A stretch of 64,000 nucleotides of DNA from Sclerurus mexicanus (Eukaryota; Chordata; Aves; Passeriformes; Furnariidae). The stretch is from NCBI GenBank assembly GCA_013396755.1, contig VWZF01002437.1:186001-250000 (forward strand), written 5' to 3'. Both the position numbers and the translations under genes were made by a program. This document shows, piece after piece, positions 26,701 to 36,420 of the stretch; positions within the stretch are counted from its first letter, which is position 1, and the number at the start of each line of letters is the position of its first letter. The notes under the pieces are model-generated. The model did not search any database. It had not been told where the DNA came from and worked only from the letters and a program-made list of their open reading frames with translations.

Positions 26701-28770
26701 GCTTAGCACTAGCTCTCTCCTCTAAGGACACCCACTTTAATACTTCTGCAGTTGGTATTTCTGTTGTGGTTCCTCATATAAAATGTTAGAGGACAGCAGT
26801 GAGTTACTTTGTTCCTGTTTGGTTTTTTTTAAAGAATGGGTTTGATAATTTACTCTAATTTTAGACTTTGACTATTTTTGGTAAGAGTCAGTTGGGCTAG
26901 ATCAATTGAACCTTGTACGAGGAGCTTCATTCAACAGTCTTCATGAGCACAAATTCTCTGGTGGACTTTCTTTTTCTTTCTCTAAATAACCTCATGCATT
27001 TTACTTATTTGTAAATAAAATTATGCACAGGTATTGAATATTTCTAACATTTAAAGATGAATCAATCAGTAGTTATTGTTAGACTTAAAAAAACCTTAAA
27101 AATATGTCTTCCTCCCATTCACAGTGCTCTTTAGTCTTCTCTAAAAGTTTAAGATTCTATAAAATTTGATTATGGCAGAAGGTCTTGCCAAGAGCGAGTA
27201 TTTATCATATCAAAAAATGTCCAAAAGCATTTAATCTGCTTTAAAGTGAAACATGCTTTTTCTCTTAGTGAAATCAGTCTTTTTGAAGTATAGATTTCAG
27301 CAGTTCCACTCTAGAGCTTAAGGCCAAAGGCTGTGTTACCAGAATGGCCTCATGCACATCACAGATCAGCAGATCATGTCTTCATTCCAGTCCCTAAGCC
27401 AGCAGAAGGCCAGCCTCAGCATGGCAAGCACGAGGACTGGGGTGTGCTTGGGGAAGTCCTTGAACTGTATGACAAGTGACTGATACCAGTCTGAAAAAGC
27501 CACTAATGAACTTCATTCATTAAAACCATGTACAGGTTTCTGTTTGTCGGTTTATGTTCTGTCACACTCCCAGCAAGCCCAAGGTTGAGAACTCATTCCT
27601 GACATGACTGATCTACTTTAAAGAGAAGCAATGAACGTACCACAGAACACTGCCTGCAGTGGCAGGGAGCTCTTTCAGAGATGTACCCTTCCCTTTCATC
27701 TGTGGCTTCCAGCTGAGCTGTGCTTCAGGATGGTGGAACACAGAAAATTACAATGTTCCTGCCAAGCCAATTCTTGCCTAAACTCTGATGCCTCCATGTT
27801 CAGCGACCTAGCAGCAAGTGACAGCAGCCAGATATTGAGGGCATTGTCTGCCCTGCACCAGCTGCAGCAAATCCACGGGGATTCATAGGAAGGTCAGAGC
27901 CACAATGGACATTCATAAAGCCCTGTGATGCAGCTATTCACAAGGAAGAAATACTGTCCTCCTCACCTCTGTAGGCAAACAACTCAGTCCGTGCTTGATT
28001 GCACTAGAAGTGTCTTACACATTGCTGTCTTTAGAATTTATTTTGTGGCCTCATCTCCAGGCTGTTCAGATGTTTCTTTCTTTACTGCTTGCTATTCCCT
28101 GTAGTGAATTTTAATAAATGATATGGACAAAGATTGCATCATCCTTTGATGCAGTTTGGAAGTGGACTCTGAGCAAAATTTTCTGGACTACTAACCTGAA
28201 AATGTTTCATTTGACTATATGGTCTTTTATGTCTTCCCTTATTAGAGGAACTTTCTGCTTTGCTAGCAGCTAAGCAGGACAGATATCTCCCAGTTTGATC
28301 CACATACAGGTATTTCTACTTTTTCCATTTTATACTTAGGCATGTTAGCTGGAGTATCACCTGTACATAGACTTAGTCCTTGGACAATTAGAAAATGCTG
28401 GCTTACATCTCATTCTATTGGCCAGCGGGAGTTCACAGGTTTCTTTCTTTCTAACTTACCACCAGAGGATTTTGAGTTATATTTTGTATCTTGTTCTTTT
28501 TGTCTGCTTTATTGTTCCTACTTTTTATTTTAACCAGAATGGCTGCTCAGCTGCTATAAATTTTTGTGTTTGTGGAATGATGGCTTTTTTAGCCTTCATT
28601 GGGAAATCTTCAAAGAGTTCCTAGATTTTGTTAAAACCGCCATTTATACTTTAATATCATTTCATAATTAATTATTGCTACAACCACATTAAGGAATTAC
28701 TTTCACTGTGAACGACTATGCAATAGTTGTGAAGTGATTTTCAGTCCTCTTATCAAATTCATGTTTAAGT

Positions 28771-28776
28771 TTTATT
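28771..28776 (-). terminator. CUBN: CUBN polyadenylation signal, distal candidate
   Basis: A second minus-strand AATAAA (within gtgaataaaact), about 100 bases beyond the first. It could be used alternatively; no strong GT-rich element was seen after it. Confidence 0.4.
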
Positions 28777-28849
28777 CACTTTTTATAGCATTAATTGTAA
28801 AACTTTGAAATTGTGTAGAATAATATAAAACATATGTTGCAAAAACACC

Positions 28850-29060
28850 TTTTCCCAGTTGTGTAGACAATAATTTATTTTCAGTACAATGGGAGACCAC
28901 TTTTTTTTGACAGAATTTTAAATTCATAACAGTAACACAATGACTTTTAAAAGGCCTTACTTCAGCTGCAATTATCATCACTGGATTTCAAACCTCCTTT
29001 ATGATCTAAAGTCTCTTCAGCATAGCAAGGAATGGTAATATATTTCTCATAAACAGTGTT
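28850..29060 (-). other. CUBN: CUBN 3' UTR (proximal end)
   Basis: This is untranslated sequence after the CUBN stop. A minus-strand AATAAA lies at 28874-28879 and is followed within about 30 bases by a GT-rich stretch (ggtgtttttgc), a good cleavage context, giving a 3' UTR near 200 bases. A second signal at 28771-28776 could give a longer form. Confidence 0.6.
28874..28879 (-). terminator. CUBN: CUBN polyadenylation signal, proximal
   Basis: AATAAA on the minus strand, 182 bases after the stop codon, with a GT-rich downstream element. It is the best candidate for the CUBN mRNA end. Confidence 0.6.
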
Positions 29061-29168
29061 CTAGCTTGTCCAGCGTAACTGGAATCCTGATGGTAAAGTC
29101 ACATATTCAGCATGAAATTTTATATAGACTTGATGAGACGCAGCAGTAAATGGAGCAATGTTTGTATC
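29061..29168 (-). CDS. CUBN: CUBN last coding exon (end of CUB27, stop codon)
   Basis: The acceptor is AATTTTAG|GAT. The exon encodes 35 residues: DTNIAPFTAASHQVYIKFHA, then EYVTLPSGFQLRWTS, followed by TAG (complement of 29061-29063). Human ends …SAFRLTWDS, so the protein stops at the usual place directly after the last CUB strand. There is no membrane anchor, as expected for cubilin, which is held at the membrane by amnionless. The exon is short and lay inside an unrelated frame on the other strand. Confidence 0.94.
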   Translation of the reverse strand, partial: DTNIAPFTAASHQVYIKFHAEYVTLPSGFQLRWTS

Positions 29169-29567
29169 CTAAAATTAAAGACAAGAGAAACGAAAAGCTT
29201 TATAGAGCATCAAGGTCCTTTGGAAGACCCAGTGAGAGAATTAAAACTGAGGCACAAATTGGATCATAGATTCAAAGAGACATCAGGTCTGTGGTAGATA
29301 CTGCTGCTGCATTTCTCCCTCAGGGTATTGCAAATACTTGAATTGCAAATACAACTAAATACGGAGCAAACTAGCTCGATGCCTCCCACTAGATGTCACT
29401 GTACGGTCTGAATTGGAAGACGTCTAAGGTGCTACACACCGCTTGTGCCTTCACTTTCACTCACCTACGTGGAACTCATACCAGAATTAGGGAAACAGTC
29501 TTGTATATGAAACAGTAAATAATCATTTTAACCCCTGACAGGGTCACAGTCAGAAGGCAATACATAC
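29169..29567 (-). other. CUBN: CUBN last intron
   Basis: A 399-base intron between the two exons of CUB27. It contains a CTCF-like motif at 29386-29400; otherwise nothing is recognised. Confidence 0.85.
29386..29400 (+). promoter_or_regulatory. CTCF-like motif
   Basis: The sequence ccactagatgtcact matches the CTCF consensus except for T in place of the second G of the GGC core. It lies in the last CUBN intron, about 530 bases before the proximal polyadenylation signal. Confidence 0.35.
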
Positions 29568-29803
29568 CATCCCACAGTATGGTCCGGCAGAGGGGTAGCT
29601 GGCATCGGGCCCGTCGTAGAGGATCAGGTAATTGCTACTGCAATCCCCCGGGTCATCGATGCTGATGAAATCAAAGTTCACTGTGACAATTCGTCCCTTG
29701 GGCACCGTAATGGCCCACTCACAGTCAGTGTTGTTGTGGTAAGTTGCTGGGTAGCTGGGACTGGCAAATGAGCCAGTGGTGCCATATAATGTTCCACCAC
29801 ATC
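29568..29803 (-). CDS. CUBN: CUBN exon, N-half of CUB27
   Basis: The acceptor is GTTTCCAG|GA and the donor GGGATG|GTATGT. The 236 bases, the longest exon here, encode (G)CGGTLYGTTGSFASPSYP, then NTDCEWAI, FISIDDPGDC and YDGPDASYPSAGPYCGM. It carries all four CUB cysteines, so only the closing strands are left for the last exon. FISIDDPGDC is identical to human as I recall it. C..D is C..N here, so the calcium site is probably incomplete. NNT is a glycosylation site. Confidence 0.96.
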
Positions 29804-31601
29804 CTGGAAACAGACACTGTTAATTGGCCTGGAAGGCTTAGTTTCACAAGATAATATACGATTTAATACATTAATACAGTATTAATAGTAGAATTGGAAA
29901 ACAGAGAGCCACTGTGACCTGGAACAACTAATGTGGATGGCAGCACTATTCCAACAAGAGAAAAACTGAGGCTCTAGCTTCAGCAGCCTGGGAAAAATAT
30001 GCAGTGGGCATCACTGAATATTAAAAACCAGTTTTCCCCCTCTCCCCCCCAGTTCTTTGAAACAGGAAGCAAAGTGCCTTGTCAGTTCAGTGTCCAGGGA
30101 CTCAACTAGAGATGAATTCTCTTTGACTGTTCTTTGGCATGAAAAGTAGTGAATCCTCATCTGATAGAAAAATATAGAGAACAACTCAGAGAAAACAGTC
30201 ATATTGAGTAAACTAAAGGCCATTTATATGAAAATTCCATCTTCAACAATGGGCAAAAGAAGATGACCTGGGAAAAATGCAAGTTGATAGAGTAAGAATG
30301 TGCAGGTCATGCCCCAGATTACTCTCACAGTCTCCAGGAATTTTCAGCTCACAGTTCCCAAAAATAGCATCTTTCTATTTAATGTTTATCAGATGTCTTC
30401 CATGAACTTATGCGGGTAGGTTTTGAATCCATGTAAATTTGTAGCATGCTGTGGGAAGGAGCTCCATAGTGTTTAACTGCATAGTGTGTCAAGAACTGCT
30501 TTGTTTAGTTTGTTTTGAACCTGCTAGCTCTTGGTACCATCTGATGGCTTCTAGTTCTTCTATGGGAGAAGTCAATGAACAGTTGATCACTTTATCATCC
30601 AATATCACTCAATTTTATAGACCTCAGTAGTTCTTAAGCAGGCTAAAAAGTCTCAGCATACTTCATACAGAAGCCATTTTTTATGTTGAGTCCTTTGTTA
30701 ATCCTAATTTTTAGAGACCAGAACTGTGCGCATCATTCAATTTGTGTGTAAACTATGGATTTATACAGTAGCTGTCCATTTCTTCTCTCTTCACAATTCC
30801 TATCGTTGTGCCAGTCTACTTGACTCTTAGTCAGCAGTGAGTTTTACTTCTTATGAAACTATTTTACCCCTAAGATCTTGTTCTTGAGTACTAAAAGTCA
30901 ACTCAGTGTCCATAGTTTTGTATGTAAAGTTAGGGTTGTCTTTTTTTGACCACATTCTCCATTGACACTTTCCTACACTGAGCTTCATCTGCCTTTTCAT
31001 CACTAGGCCACTCAGTACTGTGTGGTTATTCTGCAGTGCTTTCATCTGGCCATGAATTTTCCTACCTCCAGTAACTGTGTGATTAACAAACTATTACCCA
31101 GCTGTTCACTGCCATTTCATAAGCCATTTCTGAATGTGTCTATGATATAGTCACTACACAGCATTATAGTTTATTTTCGTGGGAGAAATTTCAGTCCTCT
31201 TCAGGGTTAGCAGTGCCCAGATCCTAGGGTGTATCACAGCTGGACTATTAATGGTGCAGGCTGAGTCACCACCACTGCACTACTCTGGATTCTAAGGCAG
31301 AGGTTCCTCATATTTTCTGACCTCTCAGTGAAAGAAGTAGATTTTCAGCTTAAGTGGACTGCATCCTCTGAGGTTGCTAAAGTCGACAACAGAGAGAGGA
31401 ATTGCTTCCATCTCATAGAACGAATCTTGCCTCCCTGGTCTTGAGAGGCCACTGTCTCTCTCCAGTGACTGAATAGGGTGGACTGTGGGTGCTAGGGAAG
31501 GTCTAAAGTGTTGATCAGGCAGAGTCCAAAAAAAAAAAGGCAGAATTCCACATTGCTGTTTTTTCCTTCTATGTTGAATTACTTTGTAATTACAGCCTTA
31601 C
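29804..31601 (-). other. CUBN: CUBN intron between CUB26 and CUB27
   Basis: A 1798-base intron. Its middle is filled by an old CR1 relic (about 30440-31165). A short A-run lies near 31529-31539. The rest is unique. Confidence 0.85.
30440..31165 (-). mobile_element. Old CR1-like LINE fragment
   Basis: Read on the plus strand, this follows in order the antisense signature of old CR1 elements: ctgctagctcttggtacc, tttatagacctcagtag, ccagaactgtgcgcatcatt, atggatttatacagtagc, gatcttgttcttgagta, gagcttcatctgcc and tttctgaatgtg. The element is therefore on the minus strand, the same direction as CUBN. It is heavily diverged with no open frame, so it is an ancient inactive copy. The family assignment is from memory of CR1 copies in birds and turtles. 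Confidence 0.7.
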
Positions 31602-31767
31602 CACTTGACGATGAAGTCCAAGTAATTTCATATCCATCATGAGCCCCTGAAAAATCACTCTTGAAACGAAGGTAGACAACATGGTTTTGGGGGAAGATGG
31701 GACTGGGCACAGTGTTCCCACAGAACCTGCCAAGTAGTGGTGATTGCACATCACTCCCGTTTCTGAC
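31602..31767 (-). CDS. CUBN: CUBN exon, C-half of CUB26
   Basis: The acceptor is CATGAAG|GTC, with a pyrimidine-rich TTTTTTATGTCCC run before it, and the donor is AAGTG|GTAAGG. The 166 bases encode VRNGSDVQSPLLGRFCG, then YLRFKSDFSG, and end GYEITWTSSSS plus one base. It matches the human VRNGSNSNSPLLGKYCG and YEIIWTSSPSG segments. The acceptor ending AAG is less common than CAG, but frame and protein support it. FKSD gives the third calcium ligand. Confidence 0.93.
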
Positions 31768-32866
31768 CTTCATGGGACATAAAAAACATTGTCAACATTA
31801 CATTCCTATGCCAGTTACTCACCAGTACAATTATTCAGTGATACAAGTACAATGCAAACTAAGTAGTGACTTGCACGCATACCATAATTCTCATCTTAAT
31901 ACTGGTATTTTAACTATTGTATATTCTTGTAGAGAAGGAAAAAGAGACCATTAATCAGTCTGTCTGACTTTTGTAAGAAATTGCACAAAATAAGTATCAT
32001 CAGAAACTGGCAGCTAAATTTTATGGTGTGGTACATCTCCTGACTGAAGAAGATTACTTGAGTAGTAGCTAAGATGTGCTTTTGGAAGGCCGTGTTTTAA
32101 TTTTCATAAGAAATGTTAATATTCCAGATAAAAAGATTAATTCTTTATTCTGCAGACCGCACTTTCCCCTGGTCACATTAAAACACAGATCATATTACAT
32201 AGCTTAGATTTAATTTGATTTTTTTCTGAGCTCCAATAATGTTGATGCTCAGATCCATTTCTTGAGACAGTAAAGAGGATATGAAAGGAGAACTAAATAA
32301 TGATTCTGCCGCAGACATCTGATTTTTGTTATCTGACCAGTGAATAGGGAAACATTCAAGCGTGAGGATTGTGTAGGAGAAGGATATGTTTTTTATTAAC
32401 ACAAAGAACTTTTACAAGTATCCTATACTTGTTACTATAGCCCTTTTTTTTTGGAAGAAAAAAATGCTTTTTTAGGAAAAAATATCTTTTTAAGAAAAAT
32501 ATAAAGCAGATGGAATCTACTGATGGAACAAAAGCACTCATATTTATGGGTTTTTTTTTCATGCACAAATGTTAATATTGAATGCAAGCTATTCCAGATT
32601 GCTTTGTTAACTGAGTAACCTCACCAAGACCTAGGTGAAGATGAGGTAGCTGATAAGAAAACTATTTATTCATTGGTTTTGGACTTACTATAGTGTGTAT
32701 TGTTTAACCTCTTAATATACCATATAAGTACCTTTCACCATAAAACTGTAGAAATAAATTAGTCCCTTATGTCAGTTCAGCTCAGACTTGATCTGAGTTT
32801 ACTAATACCCTTCGAATTCAGCAGATTTTGACACAGGCCCACAAAATATGTATACTTGCTTGATAC
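31768..32866 (-). other. CUBN: CUBN intron inside CUB26
   Basis: A 1099-base, phase-0, AT-rich intron. T-runs and A-runs lie near 32442-32500 and 32550. No repeat family is recognised. Confidence 0.85.
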
Positions 32867-33048
32867 CTCTAGGAAATCATGTGAACACTGGATACTGTCT
32901 TCCAAACTGAAAGAATGGAAAAAGAGAGATATTGTGTGGTTCTGGGGAGCTCGTAGAATGATAGAACAATCCACATTATCGGGGTGATGACCAGGCCAGC
33001 CAGGGCTCTTCAGGTAACCAAAGGGCTGGTTATACTCTCTGCTGCAAC
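32867..33048 (-). CDS. CUBN: CUBN exon, N-half of CUB26
   Basis: The acceptor is TCTCAAG|GT and the donor CTAGAG|GTATCA. The 182 bases encode (G)CSREYNQPFGYLKSPGWP, then VDCSIILRAPQNHTIS, and end CSHDFLE. Human has CNRDYHKAFGNLRSPGWP and the same APQNHTISLFFHS, as I recall it. NHT is a glycosylation site. Glu and Asp calcium ligands (SLE, SHD) are present. Confidence 0.95.
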
Positions 33049-33164
33049 CTTGAGAGAGAAAACCAGAAACGTGTAAGGATTTCAGATCTCTGTATCGCTT
33101 TTCATTATAGGGAATAAACAGAGGGAATAGTAGATAATGTTTTTAGACATTTCTTCAAGCTTAC

Positions 33165-33312
33165 CTGTAGCTTGATAGGAAAATCTGACTCCATTATTAA
33201 TCCTATATTCATCTGACTTGAAAGTTATGATGGCAGTTCGATCATAAGAATAAAATTCAGGGACTGGAAAAGTTTCAGTGCCGCAGAATCTATGGACTGA
33301 CCCTTGGCTGTG
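33165..33312 (-). CDS. CUBN: CUBN exon, C-half of CUB25
   Basis: The acceptor is ATTCCAG|CAC and the donor CTACAG|GTAAGC. The 148 bases encode HSQGSVHRFCGTETFPVPEF, then TAIITFKSDE, and end GVRFSYQAT plus one base. It carries the fourth CUB cysteine. The next intron is only 116 bases. The divergent start (HSQGS instead of a long loop) agrees with the human HGNSRFQFCG stretch as I recall it. Confidence 0.93.
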
Positions 33313-33980
33313 CTGGAATTGAATACGTTTCACAAGTTACTTAATGATATAATTCAATTTTCTACTTCCTGAACTTGAGGTAAATAAATCTCTCAATACC
33401 TTCTCTACTAATTATTCAATTGTATTTCAAAGTTCTCATGGAAATCACTTAATAATGTTCTCGACATTTTAAGTTGAATTATTATGAAAAACATATCAAA
33501 TGTAACCGCTATTTTTATGCCATAATGAGAAACAATGAAAGGAGGTTTAGAATAATATAATATAACGGACATAAACAGTTGAGCATTTTTTTTCTGATGT
33601 TTTTTCCAAACACTCTCCCTAGCATGAGTATTCATTTTTATTATGGTTCTTGGATGGAAGGAAATACAACTAGTGTATGAAAACTTGCTGTTGGGCAATA
33701 TTTTCTGGTTGTTAAGTTTGTCAGCACTGTTACTTGGTGCAACTGGAAAAAATTGTAACACTTACCCAGGTCTAATTCAATGTGTGCATAGTGTGCTTCC
33801 ATGAGGTCTGTGTACCAGAAAACACACCTTAATTGGGGCATAGTGCATCGTGCTTTGGTTGTGCTCCTCACACAGTATCATCGACCAATCTATTACCAAA
33901 TGCTGGGCTTTTCCTCCCTTTCCAAAGAGTGAAGGGAGATGAATGTGAATGTGGAATGGTATCACCTGTAAATGTCTTAC
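33313..33980 (-). other. CUBN: CUBN intron inside CUB25
   Basis: A 668-base, phase-0, AT-rich intron with nothing further recognised. The companion intron 33049-33164, on the other side of the downstream exon, is only 116 bases. Confidence 0.85.
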
Positions 33981-34189
33981 CCTTGGTGAATCTTGGAGCT
34001 CTAGGTAGTTGTGAGAGCAGTCCTGGCTGGAATGGAGGTGGAAGGCCTCTACCACCACCCTGACTTGCTGCTGCGGAGGGGCATCAATGACCCAAGTACA
34101 GAGAGTAAATGGTGGGTACTCATTGGGAAAGTTGGGAGATGTTGCAGTCAGGGATGTAGAAGTTGCATTATATATTCCTCCACACAGGC
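33981..34189 (-). CDS. CUBN: CUBN exon, N-half of CUB25
   Basis: The acceptor is TTACACAG|GC and the donor CCAAGG|GTAAGA. The 209 bases encode (R)LCGGIYNATSTSLTATSP, then TLCTWVIDAPPQQQV, and end DCSHNYLELQDSPR. All three N-terminal CUB cysteines are present. The calcium ligands are degraded: FHLH replaces FxLE and SHN replaces C..D. The YDG position is QDS, as in the human domain. Confidence 0.94.
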
Positions 34190-34632
34190 CTGTGTAAAAC
34201 AGTAACAAATGCATCATAAAGTGAAAACCTTTTAAAATGGGAAAAGATGTTTTGTGAAGAAAACTACACTGGTCAGTATCCTTTTGTATTTACATCTGAG
34301 TCTCTAGAAGGAAAAAGAAAGTAAAACACATGCAAATGTTGTCAATGTTTGTCATAAAACTCAAATAAGTGTTTGTTCCCTATTTGTTAACAATCTGTGA
34401 GCATTCCTGTCTTTCCCTTCAGACTGACAGTCACCTTGCAATCGGCCAAGACCAAAGAGAATTGCACTGGGGTCTAGCAGAGCTGCTTTTAGCTTGCTTA
34501 CAGATGCTGTGCTGTGGACTGTCTTTCTCCCTTTCGGAGCCCTATACCTAGAACAAATGTTGATGATTTAAATATCAGTTTCCACAGAAGAGTCACAGCT
34601 ATATATATGCACACATATATATGTATACTTAC
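34190..34632 (-). other. CUBN: CUBN intron between CUB24 and CUB25
   Basis: A 443-base phase-1 intron. A short AT/AC dinucleotide repeat at 34600-34628 lies right beside the donor site. Confidence 0.85.
34600..34628. repeat. Short AT/AC microsatellite
   Basis: Alternating atatat, gcacac and atatat blocks four bases from the donor site of the CUB24 C-half exon. Confidence 0.75.
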
Positions 34633-34795
34633 GATCCACTGTGGTATATGTAGCATTGAAACCTGCCCTTTCCACGGAATTGTCTGTGATCAATTTCACA
34701 GTCAAGGAATTCCGGGTAGAAAGGAAAGGAGCTGGCACTGTAGATCCACAGAATGTGCCAACTAAATTGGCATTTTCATTATCTCCATCGTAAAG
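34633..34795 (-). CDS. CUBN: CUBN exon, C-half of CUB24
   Basis: The acceptor is CTTTCAG|CTT and the donor GGATC|GTAAGT. The 163 bases encode LYDGDNENANLVGTFCG, then STVPAPF, and end GFNATYTTVD plus one base. It matches the human LYDGDSENANLAGTFCG segment almost exactly as I recall it. NAT is a conserved glycosylation site. The third calcium ligand is the Asp in ITD. Confidence 0.95.
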
Positions 34796-35643
34796 CTGAA
34801 AGAAGAAAAGTATGTAAGTCATGAATAGTTTAGGCAACAAACAAATAAAGAGAAATAAAATTCTATGACCCCTCTTGACATTACAGTTGCTTTTCCTTGA
34901 AAACACAGTACGTGCTCTTTGCTTTAGCAGGATGTTCTTAATGACGGTAATTATTCACTGCCATATTAACTAATTCTGCTGGACAGTGTAAATCTCATTA
35001 TGGAACACTCTGGTTCTGTCTCAGCAAATCTATCAAAAATTATTATATTTTAATTTGGCATTCTGATGTCTTTATTATATGTAAACTCAAAGTGCTTTTC
35101 GGTGAGAAGGTTGATTTTATTCTTAAAAATGTAGAATGAATTCCTAGTTTCATTGAGTATCTCTAATGTTGAACAGGATCTATAACACTCCTCAGTGGAA
35201 ATTGTTTAGCAGCATTCTGCTATCTGACCTTTTCTATGCTCATTTCCAAGAAAATAATTTCCACAGGTGAGCACTGAGCATCAAGACTTGTTTATCCTAA
35301 ATTTTATGAATTCAAGTCCTTCCAAACAATTGTGTGTGACAACAAATCTGCAAGTTTACTTTAAAAGTGTTTGAATTTTGTATTGTTTCTATTCTGTGAA
35401 ATAAATGCTCATTTATATGGACCAGAAGCATGTCCTCATAACAATGTTAAAACTCTTACTGGTTTCCAAAAAGCCAGAATGACATCTGGAGTAGTAATCT
35501 AATCCAATTAAAAAAAAATTAAGTGTATTAAGCAATTTAATTTCTTCTTGAGACCATTTTCTATTAATTAAGTTAGCCTCATGGAAAGGATAATGGATTG
35601 TATCCCACTGATATTTTCTTGTTAAAATACACAGCAGTCTTAC
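34796..35643 (-). other. CUBN: CUBN intron inside CUB24
   Basis: An 848-base, phase-0, AT-rich intron with no recognised repeat or gene. Confidence 0.85.
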
Positions 35644-35849
35644 TTTGACATAATCATATTGGCAAATCTGAGCAGTTTGGGCTTCAAGCGCAAATGAAGT
35701 GAAGGTGAGGTTGATCAGCTTGTTTGCAGGTGCAGTTATGGTCCATACACAGTCCAGATTTTTCTGATATCTTCTGGTCACATTGGAGATTGGGGGGCCA
35801 AAGGTGTAAGTTGAAGTTGTCAAGTAACCACCACAGCCATTCTGAGGTC
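35644..35849 (-). CDS. CUBN: CUBN exon, N-half of CUB24
   Basis: The acceptor is TTCAACAG|GA and the donor GTCAAA|GTAAGA. The 206 bases encode (G)PQNGCGGYLTTSTYTF, then LDCVWTITAPANK, and end ICQYDYVK. The junction GPQNGCGGYL follows the human TLGPQQGCGGYL linker closely as I recall it, which shows that no exon is missing in the 10.2-kb intron upstream. NVT and NLT are possible N-glycosylation sites. Calcium ligands Glu (ALE) and Asp (QYD) are present. Confidence 0.95.
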
Positions 35850-36120
35850 CTGTTGAATATGGAGAAGCTTTTTAAAAGCAATAACTGGCATTTATTTAAT
35901 CTTCAACTCTTTAATGTCTTTAATTTTTTTATCCTGTGCTACAGTCTTTTACTGTCCTGTCTTGCAAGATCTCAATGATTAAAAGGCTTTTAACACAGAG
36001 AGATATGAATCACAGTTAGATTTCTCAGAGCGAATTAAGAAAGGCTCATGTCTTCAGTTGGTATAAAAACAATGTCTTTGTTGAAAATGTAGCAACAGAG
36101 GTTTTTAAAAGGGACTGTAA

Positions 36121-36420
36121 GAAGACAGGACAGAAATAAGACAGAAGAGCACTGGTCCGAAGGCCTTTGAACGGGATTCTTGCCGGCCGGTGAGAATATT
36201 TGGCCAGTAGAGGGCACTGGGTTGTTGGCTTTGAAAATGTGGTATCCGATGAAGTCCCTTCTTTTGGCAATAAACCGGCGTCCTAGGAGGACTGAATTTG
36301 GCAGCCTGACGCTGGGACTCAGACTCATAGTCACAAATCTAGCTAAAAGGGACTTCTGGAAGCGTTTTGCTTGGTGGGAACCTACAAGCCCTCTGAAACG
36401 CAGGCTGCTTTTCATTTGGA
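36121..36420. promoter_or_regulatory. CpG-rich intronic block, possible regulatory element
   Basis: About ten CpGs lie in 300 bases, in an intron otherwise almost free of CpG. It contains a full CTCF-consensus match at 36204-36218. Open frames run through it on both strands (up to 126 codons), which can arise from the locally higher GC content. It matches no coding family I know. It could be an enhancer or boundary element, or an unrecognised repeat. Confidence 0.4.
36204..36218 (+). promoter_or_regulatory. CTCF-consensus motif
   Basis: The sequence ccagtagagggcact matches CCASYAGRKGGCRSY at all fifteen positions. Occupancy cannot be judged from sequence alone. Confidence 0.5.

Larger units (their letters stand above)
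23371..28770. other. Intergenic region between RSU1 and CUBN
   Basis: About 5.4 kb separates the RSU1 promoter island from the CUBN polyadenylation signals. It opens with an AAAC-type simple repeat (23371-23400) and a possible MIR relic (23611-23705). The stretch 24880-25420 is more GC-rich and shows overlapping minus-strand frames, but I find no domain, splice or family evidence for a gene. The rest is AT-rich without recognisable repeats. It must contain the upstream control region of RSU1 and the termination zone of CUBN. Confidence 0.6.
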
